The translations under genes were made by a program, and so were the position numbers. A stretch of DNA of 64,000 bases from Symbiodinium sp. CCMP2592 (lineage: Eukaryota > Sar > Dinophyceae > Suessiales > Symbiodiniaceae): contig CAJNDT010000483.1 of NCBI GenBank assembly GCA_905221615.1, positions 1-64,000 on the forward strand, written 5' to 3'. The notes below the pieces were generated by a model, which saw only the letters and a list, made by a program, of their open reading frames with translations, was not told the DNA's origin and searched no databases. Position 1 is the stretch's first letter, and every line of letters begins with the position of its first letter. Positions 1 through 11,735 of this stretch are shown piece by piece.

Positions 1-879
1 ATCGTGAGCATCGGAAGGAATAAAATATTGTCGTATCTATATATACCTTAATATGGAAGACGCGGAATATTGATAAATATATTTGACATAGCCTGGCTAG
101 CGGAGGAATAATTCTATAGAAATAATTTTTCTTATTATACTATTCCCGGCGGAAGATTGGAAGGAAGAGTCTAAGAGGGAAAGGGATTGTGCAAGACCTT
201 CAATAAAAATATAAAGAATACGACGAATTTTCGTCCTACCGCAGCATGAAGTTTGGGACCGATAGTCAGCACAGTTCGTAGTTCCTGAAATGAAGTACCC
301 GGCTTCCATATAGGATGGCTAGAGTCTAGTCCTAGCGTGCGTTTCACGAAATTTGCATCCGGACTGGATTCTGGCCAAAATGCAGGCTGCCTTCCGTAAC
401 CGTTTTTCTCCAACAGCGAAGCGATGGGGTCTTCAGCCCTTACGTTTTGGAGCGGGGCGCCCCCAGCCTCTTCCCCATAGACTCCTACGCATATGCGAGT
501 CCTGGGACCTCCTCCAAGTATATATAATATATTGAAAACGGCGTAGAAATTACTCCGCTAGCCTGCGTAGGGTAAACGATACTTTGAGGCACTCCGCTAC
601 TCCGCAAGAGCGGGTATGCGAGGGAAAATTAGAGGCGACTTTGCATATAGTTGGAGCGTGACTCGTACACGCGCGTGTAGTTTCCGCCACTTCTGGGACT
701 TTTTCGGGGTGGGGTGGGGTGGGGGGGGGATGATTCCGTGCTTTTGGATTTCCATAACGCCCCAGCTCGACTGTCTCCATCCAAACCCGAAGCATTGACG
801 CCCAAGACTCCGTACCTCGAGTCGTGCTCCGTCCCGCACATTCGGAATCAAAGTCGGCATGGTGACGCAATGGCTTGCG
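1..879. other. Host intergenic DNA, no gene recognised
   Basis: Mixed-composition sequence with only short overlapping open frames on both strands and no recognisable protein. It contains a short G-run near 707-729. Nothing else can be supported. Confidence 0.5.
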
Positions 880-1145
880 CTGGCCTGATCTGCACGTTAT
901 CCTGCTTGGCACATGGATGTTCTGCAGGAATGGCTGGAGTCTGATGTGGACGTTATCCTGCTGGGATGGAGTTTGATCTGGACGTTATCTGCGGGAATGG
1001 ATGGAATCTTATCTGGACCTTATCCTGTTGGGATGGAATCTGATCTGGACGTTATCATGCTTGGCATATGGATGTTCTGCAAGAATGGCTGAAGTCTGAT
1101 CTGGACCTTATCCTGCTGGGCTGGAGTCTGATCTGGACGCTATGG
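880..1145. repeat. Degenerate tandem repeat, about 32-bp unit
   Basis: The phrase TGGAGTCTGATCTGGACGTT followed by ATCCTGCTGGGA recurs with substitutions and small indels through this stretch. Some copies carry an extra GGCATATGGATGTTCTGC segment. No coding function is suggested. Confidence 0.7.
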
Positions 1146-1208
1146 CGAAGCATGCCCGACGGGGCGCCGAGCATGCCAGACGAAAAGGCCACTTTCCGTA
1201 GCAACTAC

Positions 1209-1525
1209 TTGCGATCAAGTACTCAAATAGCCTGCCCCCCAAAGTAGGAAAAAATTGCCGGATCTGTTGAAAGCCCACCCCTGCCGATGTATTCTGCACG
1301 TCCATCACCCAGTTCAATGCGAGCAAGTAGTCAAACAGCCTCCCCCCTAAAATTGGCATGTGTTGCCCGAGATGCTGAAAACCCACCCCTGCCGATGTTT
1401 TCTGCACGTCCATGACCCTTTTCAATGCGAGCAAGTAGTCAAATAGCCTCCCCCCAACATGAGCATGCCTTGCCCGACATGCTCAAAACCCACCCCTGCC
1501 GATATTTTCTGCACGTCCGTCGTTG
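1209..1525. repeat. Three copies of a 109-bp tandem repeat
   Basis: GCGAGCAAGTAGTCAAA-type starts recur at about 1210, 1319 and 1428. Each is followed by a C-run (CCTCCCCCC), a TTGCCCGACATGCT phrase and CCCACCCCTGCCGAT with TTCTGCACGTCC. Open frames here on the minus strand follow the repeat and are not evidence of a gene. Confidence 0.75.
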
Positions 1526-4079
1526 AGAACATGTCTTTTGTACCACGCGCGGGAATGCGCCACGAACCATGTAGTTTGCAGCACATGTAGATTGGAATCT
1601 TCAATACAGGCGAAGCTGAGCGCAAGAGACTTTGTCAGACTGAATTGGACCGCCGTTCGGAAGAGCCTGAGCCACTGAAGACAGACAGGAGCAGGAAGAC
1701 TATTCTGTTCCTGACTTTGCGTATTTGAACCTATAATCCCGCGATATTATATGATGCTATTCTCCTTGTTATCTTCTCTGCTATCTCTTTCGAATCACGC
1801 AAAGATAGGGCCATTGCTTCAGCAACCTGAGGGTGCGGGCTGCATGGCTTGGACATCAGATGAGACTCGACAAAAAGCTCCCTGGAAGAATGATCTCTGC
1901 TACGAACGGATATATTTCAGGCAACAACAACAGGGTGCCGCCTGCCGTCTTTCGTACGCAGTCACAGCCCGGGCAAAATGGACTTCCATTTCCCCAAAGA
2001 ACGCTTTGCCCTTCTCGTCACTGTCAGCATGCTGTTTGCAGAAATTGTCATGGCTCCGTCTACGTCTATATCGGTCCCCTTTGCCATTCATAGCCAAGCA
2101 AAGGTCGTCGTCTGCGTGCTTTTCACCGGCGAAATAGAGGAATGCAGCCTCGTTCCTATCCACAGCCAAGCCAAGCAAATGCTGCTCCACGTCTGATGGC
2201 ATCACGCTGTCAGTCGGGCTCTTCCTTCTTCGTGTCGTGGAATAGGCACATGTCAGGATGCAGGGGTGAGAGGTCTCTAGAATTCGAAGCGTCTGTGGAA
2301 TAAGTTTATCGGTATGAACGGGCCTATGAGATTTGTGAGAGCGGATCTGCGAGATTTCTGTGAGCGGGCCTGTAAGATATCAGTGAGCAAGCGGGTGAGA
2401 TTTGTGCAAGCAGGCTTGAAATTCAGAGAAAGTATATGAAATACTTTATTTGCCTTTATTCCGCAGGGTGCAAAACCGCCACAGGTAATGTAGGGGCCTT
2501 AATACTTGGAATAGGGTTTTGGGGTTCCTTGTTCTCAATCTAGTATAAAATACCTCCAAACCCTATTCTAAATATTAAAGTCCTTATACTAACTCTGGAA
2601 GCATTCGCAGCATGTCTGCAAGATGTATCCTCCGGCGGCGCCAGCATCCGTTTCGTCGCTTCGGACCGCTTAGCCTGGCAGGAAGCAATTGCCCACATAT
2701 ATATAAGATTAAAGTTTCAGGTCCAGATCAGGCCTTGGAGCCCGTCCTTCTTTTCTTGTTCGGTCGAGAGTGCTCTGGGTCCTGCGATACTGACGTCAAG
2801 ACGTCCTTGCTAAGGAGGCCGCCTACGAAGAAAGAGTGCTCCGTATAGCGGCCGCAACGCATGAAATTCGCATGTGTGTCCCCCACCATATTCTGCTCTG
2901 TCACGAATACCGCCGTAAATATCTGGCGGAGATATATGTGCCGGAAAATATCGTAGGTGCCAGTCTTCTCATGACTGCATGCCGTTCGGACCTGTCGACG
3001 GGTGTTTTGAGCTTCACAAAGCACATAAAATGAATATGGCTGACTATGACGATTGCCTGCCCTGGTGAATAGCCGAAAGATCTCTATCTCAGATGACGCC
3101 AGGGCCAGGCGTAGAGCTGCATGCATGTCGACTGGTCGGTCTGTTGCGAGGTGCAACTTATATTTGGGAAGCACGTACACAAGCTTGACTTTCTTGCCCG
3201 TGGACAGCGTCATATCGCAGCTGGAAGGTTAGCTCGATAATGCTTCAGAATTGCCGCACGGTCAAGCCTCTTTTCCTGCATCGTGTGTCAGGCAAACAAC
3301 AATCTGCTTTCCTGGTCCTACATTTCTGTTTCAGGCCTGGTCCTACATTTCTATTTCAGGATTATAAAATATCGGTTCTTGCGAAGAACTTGTAGCTTCC
3401 CCGACGTCGTGGCTCACCACCCCGGCCTTCTTTTGCCGAGACCAAGCGTAAAGACACTGTGGCGGCTCCTAGTGAAAAGCATATCGGAAATTGCAGGCTG
3501 GAGCAGCCAATATAAGAACCCCAAATCCATACCCCAAATCCCCGAGCCCTGAGTCCTAAGCTTGTACCCGATGCCCTACACCTTAACCTTAAGAGCTTGA
3601 AAGAAAGCAGGAACTCTAAAGCCCCGTACTGTGGATGCTCTGGTCTCAGAGCGGATCAGGAAGCCAAATGATCCAACAAGTCATCTTATGCGATCCGAAA
3701 ATAGCGAAAAGATCCGAATTATTTTTATCCCCACCGTACAGATAATGTATTAAACAGAGTACGGTATAGTAAACTATAAATGCGCGAGGGTGTGGTAACG
3801 ATAATATCGTATGAATGCTCATCTCACCGAGTATAATGAAATAGTAGTTGGTTGCCAATACTCGACTTACTCGACTTGCCAGCATGCAATACCCAGAGCA
3901 CTCCTTGCAGGCAAATTCGGACTAGGTCGTTTACAGGTCACTAGCGATTAGCTAGTACGGCAGTAGTTTACTATGCTGAAGCATATTCTCGAGGCAGAGC
4001 TGCGTTGCATGCGGAGCAATTATGGTAGGCACTGACACATGGTCCGGTGTACGGCGTACGGCACCATGTGCAGGCAACG
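1526..4079. other. Host intergenic DNA with two unrecognised open frames
   Basis: No gene can be named. Two minus-strand open frames, 1900-2205 (about 101 residues) and 2728-3213 (161 residues), have mixed, protein-like composition but no motif I recognise. Either could be an exon or chance. Degenerate TTTAGGG/CCCTAAA-like words occur near 2500-2580 and 3520-3600. Confidence 0.35.
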
Positions 4080-4410
4080 ATCCGCCTTTTTGGAGACTTT
4101 GATATTTACCGTATGGACTGCTTCGAAGCTGTATTTTTTCGCTAAGCCGCCTCTGGGAGGCTCTGATTTTTCGCGAGTCTGCTGCTTCAAGGAAGCTCTG
4201 ATTTTTCTCGATCCGCTGCTTTGCGGCTCTGATTATCGCCATGGCTTCTTTGAAGCTCTGATTTTTCGCTAGTCCGCCTCTTGGAAGCGTTGATTTTTCA
4301 CTAATCCGCCTTTGGAAGATTTGATTTTTGGCTAATCCACCTCTTGCAGGCTCTGAATTTTCTCAAAGCCGCCTCTTGGAGGCTTTGATTTTTCCTGGAT
4401 CCGCCTCTCT
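4080..4410. repeat. Degenerate tandem repeat, about 40-bp unit
   Basis: A phrase of the type CTAATCCGCCTCTTGGAGG followed by CTCTGATTTTT is repeated about eight times with substitutions. No coding role is apparent. Confidence 0.7.
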
Positions 4411-4429
4411 CTGTTTCGACGATGCCTAA

Positions 4430-4860
4430 CTTTTACAGGCTGCGACTGTTTTTGTTCAGAAAATTGCATGACGTATGCTGGGGATTATTGATATTTTGCG
4501 TCGTGGTGTATTGTATTTCCTAGTTCTGGGATTTCGGCTGTGTTCTGTATGGGTTTTACCTATCTTTTTACGGCTGCGACTGCTTTTGTTAAGAAAATTG
4601 TATGACGTATGCCGGGGATTATTGATATTTTGTGTCGTGCTGTATATATTTTCTTAGTTCTGCGGTTTCTGCTATATTCTGTATGGGCTTTTCCTATCTT
4701 TTTACGGCTGCGACTGTTTTTGATAAGAAAATTGTATGATATATGCTGGCGATTATTGATATTTTGTGTCGTGATATATCATATTACTCAATTCTGCGAT
4801 CTCGGCCACATTCTGTATAGGATCTATCTTTCTTTTTAAGTCTACGACTGGTTTTGCCGC
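4430..4860. repeat. Tandem repeat with an exact 134-bp period
   Basis: The anchor GCTGCGACTG occurs at 4439, 4573 and 4707, with a diverged fourth copy at 4841, so the period is exactly 134 bp. Each unit also contains GGGGATTATTGATATTTTG and a TTCTGTATGGG phrase. The hydrophobic plus-strand open frames inside (4475-4657, 4609-4839) come from successive units and sit in different frames, because 134 is not a multiple of three. Confidence 0.85.
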
Positions 4861-5095
4861 CATACAAAGTTGCCGAACCGAACCCCTTCACAAATATAGC
4901 AACCCACCCTGGGTAATATGTGAAGTCAAGGTACCCCCCCCAAAAGAAATGCATTATTAAGTGGTCAACGAGATGATCGAAAAAGTTATCTTATGCCAAA
5001 AGACAGCGGTATGATAATAAACAACACCTTATAACGAAAGACAGCGAAATGATCGAAGTCATCTTATGAGCAAGACAACGAAATTCTAGATCAAG
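4861..5095. repeat. Dispersed ATGATCGAA/TCATCTTATG repeat words
   Basis: Related phrases built from GATGATCGAA, GTTATCTTATG and AGACAGCGAAATGATC recur here. A similar block occurs at 3660-3720. Probably a short interspersed repeat. No gene seen. Confidence 0.35.
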
Positions 5096-6250
5096 TCAGT
5101 TTGTGCCGCTTATATGTGCTGCACCCGGCTCAAGTCCTCGATATTGCCCTGGAGGCTGCTGGAGAATCCGCGGTCCACCCGCGACTTGGACCATGGCTTC
5201 TGCCACACCTTGCTTCGGGGCATTGTCCATCAAATGCTTGATGCCAAAGTGCGATAACTCGATAGCATTGGTGGAGTACGTCGTATAGCCCGGTTCGACT
5301 GCGCCCAAGCCGCTAGCCCAACTGACTTGCCACTGCGATCTTGGCATTGCATTGCTATGAAAAGATTACACAGATAGAAGAATATAGGGATACCTCAAAG
5401 AAAACTTGCTATCGCAATCCAGCATACCTTTGCCGTCTAAGATATGCTCTCTCAAATATGCCGCCATGACAGGTTCCTTGAAATCTATGACTGCCCCCGT
5501 AGATATCATGCTTATCAAGAGGCTCGACCAGAATATGAGGAATTGAAGATCGCTCGGCAAGATTACAGAGAACTAAGCAAAATCTAATATAATCGAAAGA
5601 AGCACCGTATTCCGCAAATGAGGATGCCCTATCACACTATCGCGCTTCGTAGACTCGTCTCTGATATTCTTCTTCCCGTGCTGGAGGCATCAGTGCAGGA
5701 CCTATTTCTGATCTGTCTATCGACATCATTTCGGGATAGCATTCAGGCACTTGCAATCCAAAAAACCGTCCGTCAGCTTCATATTCCATTTCTTGGCGTG
5801 CTCGAAGAAAAGGTCCAGGAGCACGATCTGAGCTACTTCATCTTCCGAATTCACGAGAACAGAGAATCCTAGCATTATTCGTATATTCGGCAGGAAGACG
5901 AGCTTGAGACATAAGACCGGCTGCCCCGATGCAGCCCAAAAGCAGGCCATCTCGATTTGTCTTATATATGAAATTCAATAGGAAGGTCGAGCGTCCACAA
6001 TCATGGAAAATCTCGTGCGTATCTGATATAGAGAACGGGATGCGTACCTCTTTCGATTCAGAGATAGCTTTGTCATGGTAAATATATAAGTCCGTCTGGC
6101 GGTTCAGCCAAGAATTTCTTGAGCTGCTGCAAGCAATCCGTGGAATATTCTGTCTTTTTCTTTTCATCAGGCCGTTGATTTTTCAACTGCACCACGCTAG
6201 GCAACTCCTAGGCAGGCACTCCTACATCCTTCATCTTCTTGATGGCCCGA
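5096..6250 (-). pseudogene. Decayed transposase-like gene
   Basis: Three minus-strand blocks read as one protein when frame changes and one small intron are allowed. The first (about 6167-5880) contains a FLLNFIYKTNRDGLLLGCIG stretch. The second (about 5895-5726) contains RIMLGFSVLVNSEDE and LTDGFLDC. The third (about 5520-5096) contains EPVMAAYLREHIL and, after a 39-nt GT-AG intron at about 5348-5386, WASGLG..PGYTTYSTNAIE. The order of an acidic-rich core followed by a C-terminal STNAIE block resembles the layout of mutator-like (MULE) transposases, but the family assignment is my inference. Stops and a frame change between the first two blocks suggest it is dead. It could instead be a multi-exon host gene. 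Confidence 0.4.
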
Positions 6251-6779
6251 GCTGGACTGTGCTGCGAAGCATCCTCACGAGCTAGCTGGTGCTTCCGTTA
6301 TTGAAGATCTTTCTTGCCGGTGCAAGTGCCCTTCTGCTCTATAACGTGAAAGTAGCTCTCATCGCTTGCAGCTGGCGCTGGCGGCCGGAGTCGGAAGCAA
6401 TACTAGTGATCACCCAAGTCTTCGTAAATTTTGCAATTGAACAATATTGTTTTGGTCTTCTTTTCAGTGCTATTCCGCAACGTCGAGTGCAGTATGCTTT
6501 CCTCTTACAATCAATCTTGAGTGTATTTCTATAGGTTGGACTCAGCTCTTATGATCGCCCTTATCCTTGTTCTCGGACTCGGAAACCACAAGCATCGAGA
6601 ATTGAATTTGCGACCGCAAGACTACCCTCTGCTGAGTCTAAAACCGGAAGGTCGCCTGCTGTTGAGCTTGCCTATATTAGCAAAATCACTTCAATTGAGT
6701 CTATTGAATTCTCCTCCTGCCCTCTATGGGCGAAGACGACGATTCTATAGAGCTAGGATGAGCAATCTCCCCCTACGAT
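6251..6779. other. Host intergenic DNA, no gene recognised
   Basis: Short overlapping frames only. The minus-strand part nearest 6250 may include further upstream remains of the transposase-like gene. Confidence 0.35.
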
Positions 6780-7700
6780 AAAATATAGTCAAGATAAGAT
6801 ATCCCCTTCCAAGGGAAAGACTAGTCAAAACTATATCTAAAACAGGCTAAAGAATGAGTAATTATCGAAGTTATTTACGATTCCATTCTCATAATTTCGT
6901 ACCTCTCTAGAATCGATCTCGCCAATATTTTCGTTCTATATATTTAAATAATATATCTAAAATACAAATTAATATTTATATATAATTATTGAAAATTTGA
7001 AATATCTTATAAACATCACCATATATCAAATACCAATTATAAATATTCATTAATATTATGAAAACTATTTTTGCTACAAGAACTATATAAATCATATACT
7101 CTCATATTTCCAAAATATAAATTTAACCGATATCATTCTACGAGAATCAAGACATCTTATAAAATCTTATATGAATTATGAAGCATATACGAAAGACCAA
7201 AAACCTACCCAGAAAAAATCTTATATATCGAATACGAAATATCACCATATCAATAATCTCACCATTTCGAGCACAAGAACTACTACAAAAACCCAATATA
7301 TACTCCCCTACAAAAAAAATACTCCGAAAATTTTTAAATGAAATACCAAAAATCTTATTTCAACAATCAAAAAATTATCCAACAACGAAGATTCGATTAA
7401 AATTTTACCGAAAGTGTCGAAAATTACATCGTTCTAAAATTTTGTTCTTGCTTCAAAATTCTCCTATATTTTTAGAATGAAATTCGTAAGGAAGAAACAG
7501 ATAGGCTACTGCGAGAGGTGGGCTCAAAAAGCAAGCCTAGCTCTACCGTTGTCAGCAGTTCGAAAAACAATCAAATCAATTAACATCCTACATAACTATA
7601 TTCAGAAAATTATGGAGTAAAATACAGTTGAATATAATTAATAGATTCTTACTCTTCTAATATTTCATCTACTATTTGCTAGTGAGCTGCTAGTGCATTC
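6780..7700. other. AT-rich island
   Basis: Composition falls to a level similar to the viral insert, with recurring ATCTTATA and AAAATTTT words. A 100-codon plus-strand frame (7178-7480) is rich in K, I, L, P and N and looks compositional. It matches no viral or organellar gene I know. No inverted ends were found around the island. Confidence 0.4.
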
Positions 7701-8029
7701 CCGACCCGTAAAACCTCAAAAAATGCCGTGGTTCCGGAAATTGATGAACGCCAATGCCCTAAGTGATCAAGTACGATCAACGAGAGTCTCAGCTAAGCCC
7801 GACTAACTTTCAACTAGAATCCAAAATCGCTGAAACTGTAGCTACCAACCACCCTACTGTAACCCCAACCCCAGACCCCTTAACTCCCTCAAATTCACAA
7901 AACCACTGAGCTCGCCTTGGTTTCTCCAGCCAGTGGCTGCGAAGCTTTGGCGAAAGCATCCTGAGAGACCTGCCGAGGGGTTGCCGCTATTTTCACATCC
8001 AGCAGGCTTCAGGGTTCGGGACGATGGTA
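7701..8029. other. Host intergenic DNA, no gene recognised
   Basis: No gene seen. CCCTAACCCC and CCTCAAATTCACAAAACC type words near 7855-7905 are degenerate telomere-like sequence. Confidence 0.35.
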
Positions 8030-9255
8030 TTACAATCCAATCTTTCGAACCCCTGCCTGAAAGGACGTCTCAAATCAATCCCTCAAGCCGCAAACAGTGA
8101 CATGAAACCACGCACCAGCTCCGCGGCACGGAGATAAAAAGACATACACAACCCTCCATCCGCTACCTCCAGCATTCGTTGTTTGCATGCGGGCTGAGCA
8201 CCTGCAAACAGATCACCGGCGGGCAGTCAAAACCAGCTGGACATGAAAGCTGGACAGACGTCACGTGAGAGGACTTGTGCAGCGGCTTAGCTCTCGAGAA
8301 GGCGTGTCCAGTTTTCTTGGGGATCCCAGCGACGACAGAAACCCAACCTCTCACAACCCCTCAATGCGAAAGGAAGACGGGAGAGCACATTACAAAATAC
8401 GTCGATGGTCATGACCCGATGGGTACCCAAGAAGACTGGTAACTGCAACCTGACAATTGGCAAGCCTTGAAGACCTGTGTAAAGGGTATGTGCAAAGCAG
8501 TTACAAAAACGAACCCTAACCCTTAGCTAAGCCGCAGCCTTAACACAACCTCTTTGCAAGAAGAAAGGCTCTGCAGAGCCTGCGGCGTTTAGGGTTTAGG
8601 TGGCATCGATTTTAAGCTACAGGGGCTCAAAGTCTTACCTCAAGAGGCCCCGCAGTGGACCTTCAACGTCAACAGAAACCCAACCTTACATCAAACAGAA
8701 AGACAACCGATCAGAGGACCGCTGCAAGACACTCAGATGCTGCCGCGCAAGAATCGGAAGATTGCAACGCGCCGAAATTTATACCTGAACGACCGTAAAC
8801 GGCTACAAAGAGACGTGCAGCAAGCTTTCAAGGTCTGCAAGGGGTCACTGCAGCGTTGAATCACTAGACTCACTGCACTCGGCAAGGCTGACAACAGGCA
8901 AACCTTCAAGACTTGCAAAGCATGGAGACTCAGGGGACCGGACACAAAATGAAGACAAAGACAAGGATCTGGCTTTCCGTGCCGCAGGAGTTTCACCGTT
9001 TCACCTTCACTTAGGTCTCTGCGCCCGGGGCCCCTGCTTGTCGCAGCCTGCACTGCACCACGTGCGCTCCCGAACATTGCTGGCCTGGCAGACTCTTCCA
9101 CACCAAGCCTGAAGCCGAAAGTCTGAGAACCATTGCCCGATCTGCGCAGTCCGAGGGCAAGCCGTCAATGCTCTTTCTGATGCACGCCTTCTGATGCACT
9201 CCTACGGCAACAGCTGCTCGTGCACTTGCGCTCTCGGGTCTATGGGTAGGCCAGG

Positions 9256-9696
9256 CTAGCGTTGCCTGAATTTGTTCGTCTTGCATTCCATCGGACAGGG
9301 CTGAGAGGTCGGCTCTGTGAAGCAATCGTTCTTCGTTGAGCAGAAGTTATTGCCCATGGCACCGCTCAAAGTTTTTCTCCCGCAGCAGACGTCTTTGACC
9401 GGGTCCGATGTCTTGGTCTCCGTCTCTGCCGTAGCGCTCGAGCCCTCCAGGAAAGAAGCGCACTGACTCGGGCAAGCCCAGCCCTCTTTCTTCGGGACGA
9501 AGCAATCATCCGAGAAGCATCCGTTGCGGTGGGCAGTAGAATCGAAGCAGCAATTTAGCTTGACCTTCTCCACCGCCTTGTCCTGATCAGCGTCATGGCT
9601 CTTGATCTCCGTCTCTGTCATGGCATGCTCCGGCCGAAGGCCAAGCACGAAGTCCCCTGCCACGAGGAGGCATGACGCCACGAGGAGGCGCGACAT
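9256..9696 (-). CDS. Secreted cysteine-rich protein, array copy 1
   Basis: A 146-residue protein starting at the ATG at 9696; the frame is open a little further but only from a TTG. Residues 1-20 form a clear signal peptide (MSRLLVASCLLVAGDFVLG), so the product is probably secreted or vacuolar. The mature part holds two cysteine repeats. The first has Cys at 49, 50, 60, 65, 75 and 79; the second has Cys at 104, 105, 119, 125, 134 and 138. The pattern is CC-x(9-13)-C-x(4-5)-C-x(8-9)-CP-x2-C, which suggests disulphide-bonded modules. I do not recognise the family and assign no function. The downstream spacer of this copy has a CTTAGG where later copies have CTTCGG (near 9013). Confidence 0.7.
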   Translation of the reverse strand: MSRLLVASCLLVAGDFVLGLRPEHAMTETEIKSHDADQDKAVEKVKLNCCFDSTAHRNGCFSDDCFVPKKEGWACPSQCASFLEGSSATAETETKTSDPVKDVCCGRKTLSGAMGNNFCSTKNDCFTEPTSQPCPMECKTNKFRQR

Positions 9697-9763
9697 GTCT
9701 TTCACACACAAGGAGCGCCCCGAAAAGGGGGTCTTTGCTGACTAAAGTTGAAGGCTGCACTCG

Positions 9764-9779
9764 CTTGAGCCGGAATGGT
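9764..9779 (-). other. Possible relict spliced-leader end upstream of array gene
   Basis: On the minus strand this reads ACCATTCCGGCTCAAG. The last 16 bases of the dinoflagellate spliced leader are GCCATTTTGGCTCAAG, a 13 of 16 match. It lies about 70 bases upstream of the ATG in the correct orientation and is present in every complete unit. The match is imperfect and could be chance. Confidence 0.3.
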
Positions 9780-10159
9780 GGAGAGATGCGAGCGCGTGCC
9801 CTGACGAAGGCCCGTGCACCTTTGCTTACGAGAAGAATACTTGTGTATTGACAGGAGCTTCACCTTCCCCAGGAGAGCACACTCCAAAATACGTCGATGG
9901 CGAGGACGCGATGAGTACCCAAGAAGACTGGAAACTGAAGACCTGTGTACAAGGTATGTGCAAAGCAACTACGAAAAGGCGAACACCAACTCCCTAGCGG
10001 CCCGAGCGAAGCCTCAACCTCAACACAACCTTTTGCAAGAGGAAGAAAAAGGCAGAAGGGCTCTGTAGGACTTCGGGTGTTTCGGGTTGTGGAAGCGATT
10101 AGCGCCTGCAGAGACTCAAAGTCTTACCTCAACACACCCCACAGCGAACCCTCAACCTT

Positions 10160-10515
10160 GGTCCCAGCCACCAAAAAAACCACCGCTGAACATGATGACC
10201 AGGATGATGACGATGATGAAGACGATGATGATGGTGATGATGATACCGCCGATGGTCGCGATGATGGCGGGGCGTTTTGGAAAAGGTTGCTGCGCAGGTA
10301 TTTTCTCCGAAGACCTTTCTTCGCCCCACAAACCTCAACAAACTTGACCCAACCTTCAAATCATCGGCCCCACCAGCGTTTTCGGCTTCTGCTCAACACT
10401 TTGATGACATGATGATAGCCACGATTAAGAGAATGATGAAGGCGATGATGATATCGACGGGTGATGGCGATGGTGATACCGATGATGATTTCAGCAATGA
10501 TGATGATGGGGCGAT
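10160..10515. repeat. GAT/ATG trinucleotide-type microsatellites in spacer
   Basis: Two blocks (about 10185-10270 and 10400-10510) are dominated by GATGATGAC and GATGATG repeats. Both are followed by similar TTCGCCCCACAAACC sequence, so this is itself a duplicated segment. Acidic or Met-rich open frames here are compositional. Confidence 0.8.
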
Positions 10516-11294
10516 TCGGATGCGACTTTCAAAAGGTTGCTGCACAGGTGCTTGTTTCCCCAGACCTGTCTTCGCCCCACAAACCCTAACAAACTTGCCT
10601 CAGCCTTCAAAGTCATCGGCCCCACCAGCGTTTTCGGCTTCTCTGGTACACTGGCGTTGCTGCCCGGCTTCACAGATTAAGTTCAGGGTGGTTTCTTTTG
10701 GTGGCTGGTGCCTCAACCTTGGATCAAACCCTCGACAGCCGTGGAAGCACAACCGAGCAGAGGAACACTGCAAGACGCTCAGAGCCTGCCGCGCAACAAC
10801 AGCAAGATGGCCGAAATCGATACCTGAAGGGCCGTAAACGGCTACAAAGAGACGTGCAGCAAGCTTTCAAGGTCTGCAAGGGGTCACTGCAGCGTTGAAT
10901 CACTAGACTCACTGCACTCGGCAAGGCTGACAACAGGCAAACCTTCAAGACTTGCAAAGCATGGAGACTCAGGGGACCGGACACAAAATGAAGACAAAGA
11001 CAAGGATCTGGCTTTCCGTGCCGCAGGAGTTTCACCGTTTCACCTTCACTTCGGTCTCTGCGCCCGGGGCCCCTGCTTGTCGCAGCCTGCACTGCACCAC
11101 GTGCGCTCCCGAACATTGCTGGCCTGGCAGACTCTTCCACACCAAGCCTGAAGCCGAAAGTCTGAGAACCATTGCCCGATCTGCGCAGTCCGAGGGCAAG
11201 CCGTCAATGCTCTTTCTGATGCACGCCTTCTGATGCACTCCTACGGCAACAGCTGCTCGTGCACTTGCGCTCTCGGGTCTATGGGTAGGCCAGG

Positions 11295-11735
11295 CTAGCG
11301 TTGCCTGAATTTGTTCGTCTTGCATTCCATCGGACAGGGCTGAGAGGTCGGCTCTGTGAAGCAATCGTTCTTCGTTGAGCAGAAGTTATTGCCCATGGCA
11401 CCGCTCAAAGTTTTTCTCCCGCAGCAGACGTCTTTGACCGGGTCCGATGTCTTGGTCTCCGTCTCTGCCGTAGCGCTCGAGCCCTCCAGGAAAGAAGCGC
11501 ACTGACTCGGGCAAGCCCAGCCCTCTTTCTTCGGGACGAAGCAATCATCCGAGAAGCATCCGTTGCGGTGGGCAGTAGAATCGAAGCAGCAATTTAGCTT
11601 GACCTTCTCCACCGCCTTGTCCTGATCAGCGTCATGGCTCTTGATCTCCGTCTCTGTCATGGCATGCTCCGGCCGAAGGCCAAGCACGAAGTCCCCTGCC
11701 ACGAGGAGGCATGACGCCACGAGGAGGCGCGACAT
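11295..11735 (-). CDS. Secreted cysteine-rich protein, array copy 2
   Basis: Same 146-residue product as copy 1, with the same signal peptide and the same two six-cysteine repeats, starting at the ATG at 11735. The relict-leader-like sequence lies upstream at about 11803-11818. Unlike copy 1, this unit has the full upstream spacer with a block starting near 11900 that is rich in CCCCAAGGGGACCTGTCC-type sequence. Confidence 0.7.
   Translation of the reverse strand: MSRLLVASCLLVAGDFVLGLRPEHAMTETEIKSHDADQDKAVEKVKLNCCFDSTAHRNGCFSDDCFVPKKEGWACPSQCASFLEGSSATAETETKTSDPVKDVCCGRKTLSGAMGNNFCSTKNDCFTEPTSQPCPMECKTNKFRQR

Noticed and set aside
2728-3213. A 161-codon minus-strand frame
   Set aside because: No recognisable motif or splice context. 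Kept only as a note in the intergenic entry.
9945-10837. Plus-strand open frames of 60-186 codons in the array spacers
   Set aside because: They recur only where the DNA repeats, change frame between units through small differences, and cross microsatellites. No motif.
11032-11364. A 110-codon minus-strand frame overlapping the 3' end of each array gene
   Set aside because: It overlaps the cysteine-rich frame and starts inside it. Its conservation follows from overall DNA identity of the units. A spliced 3' exon cannot be excluded.
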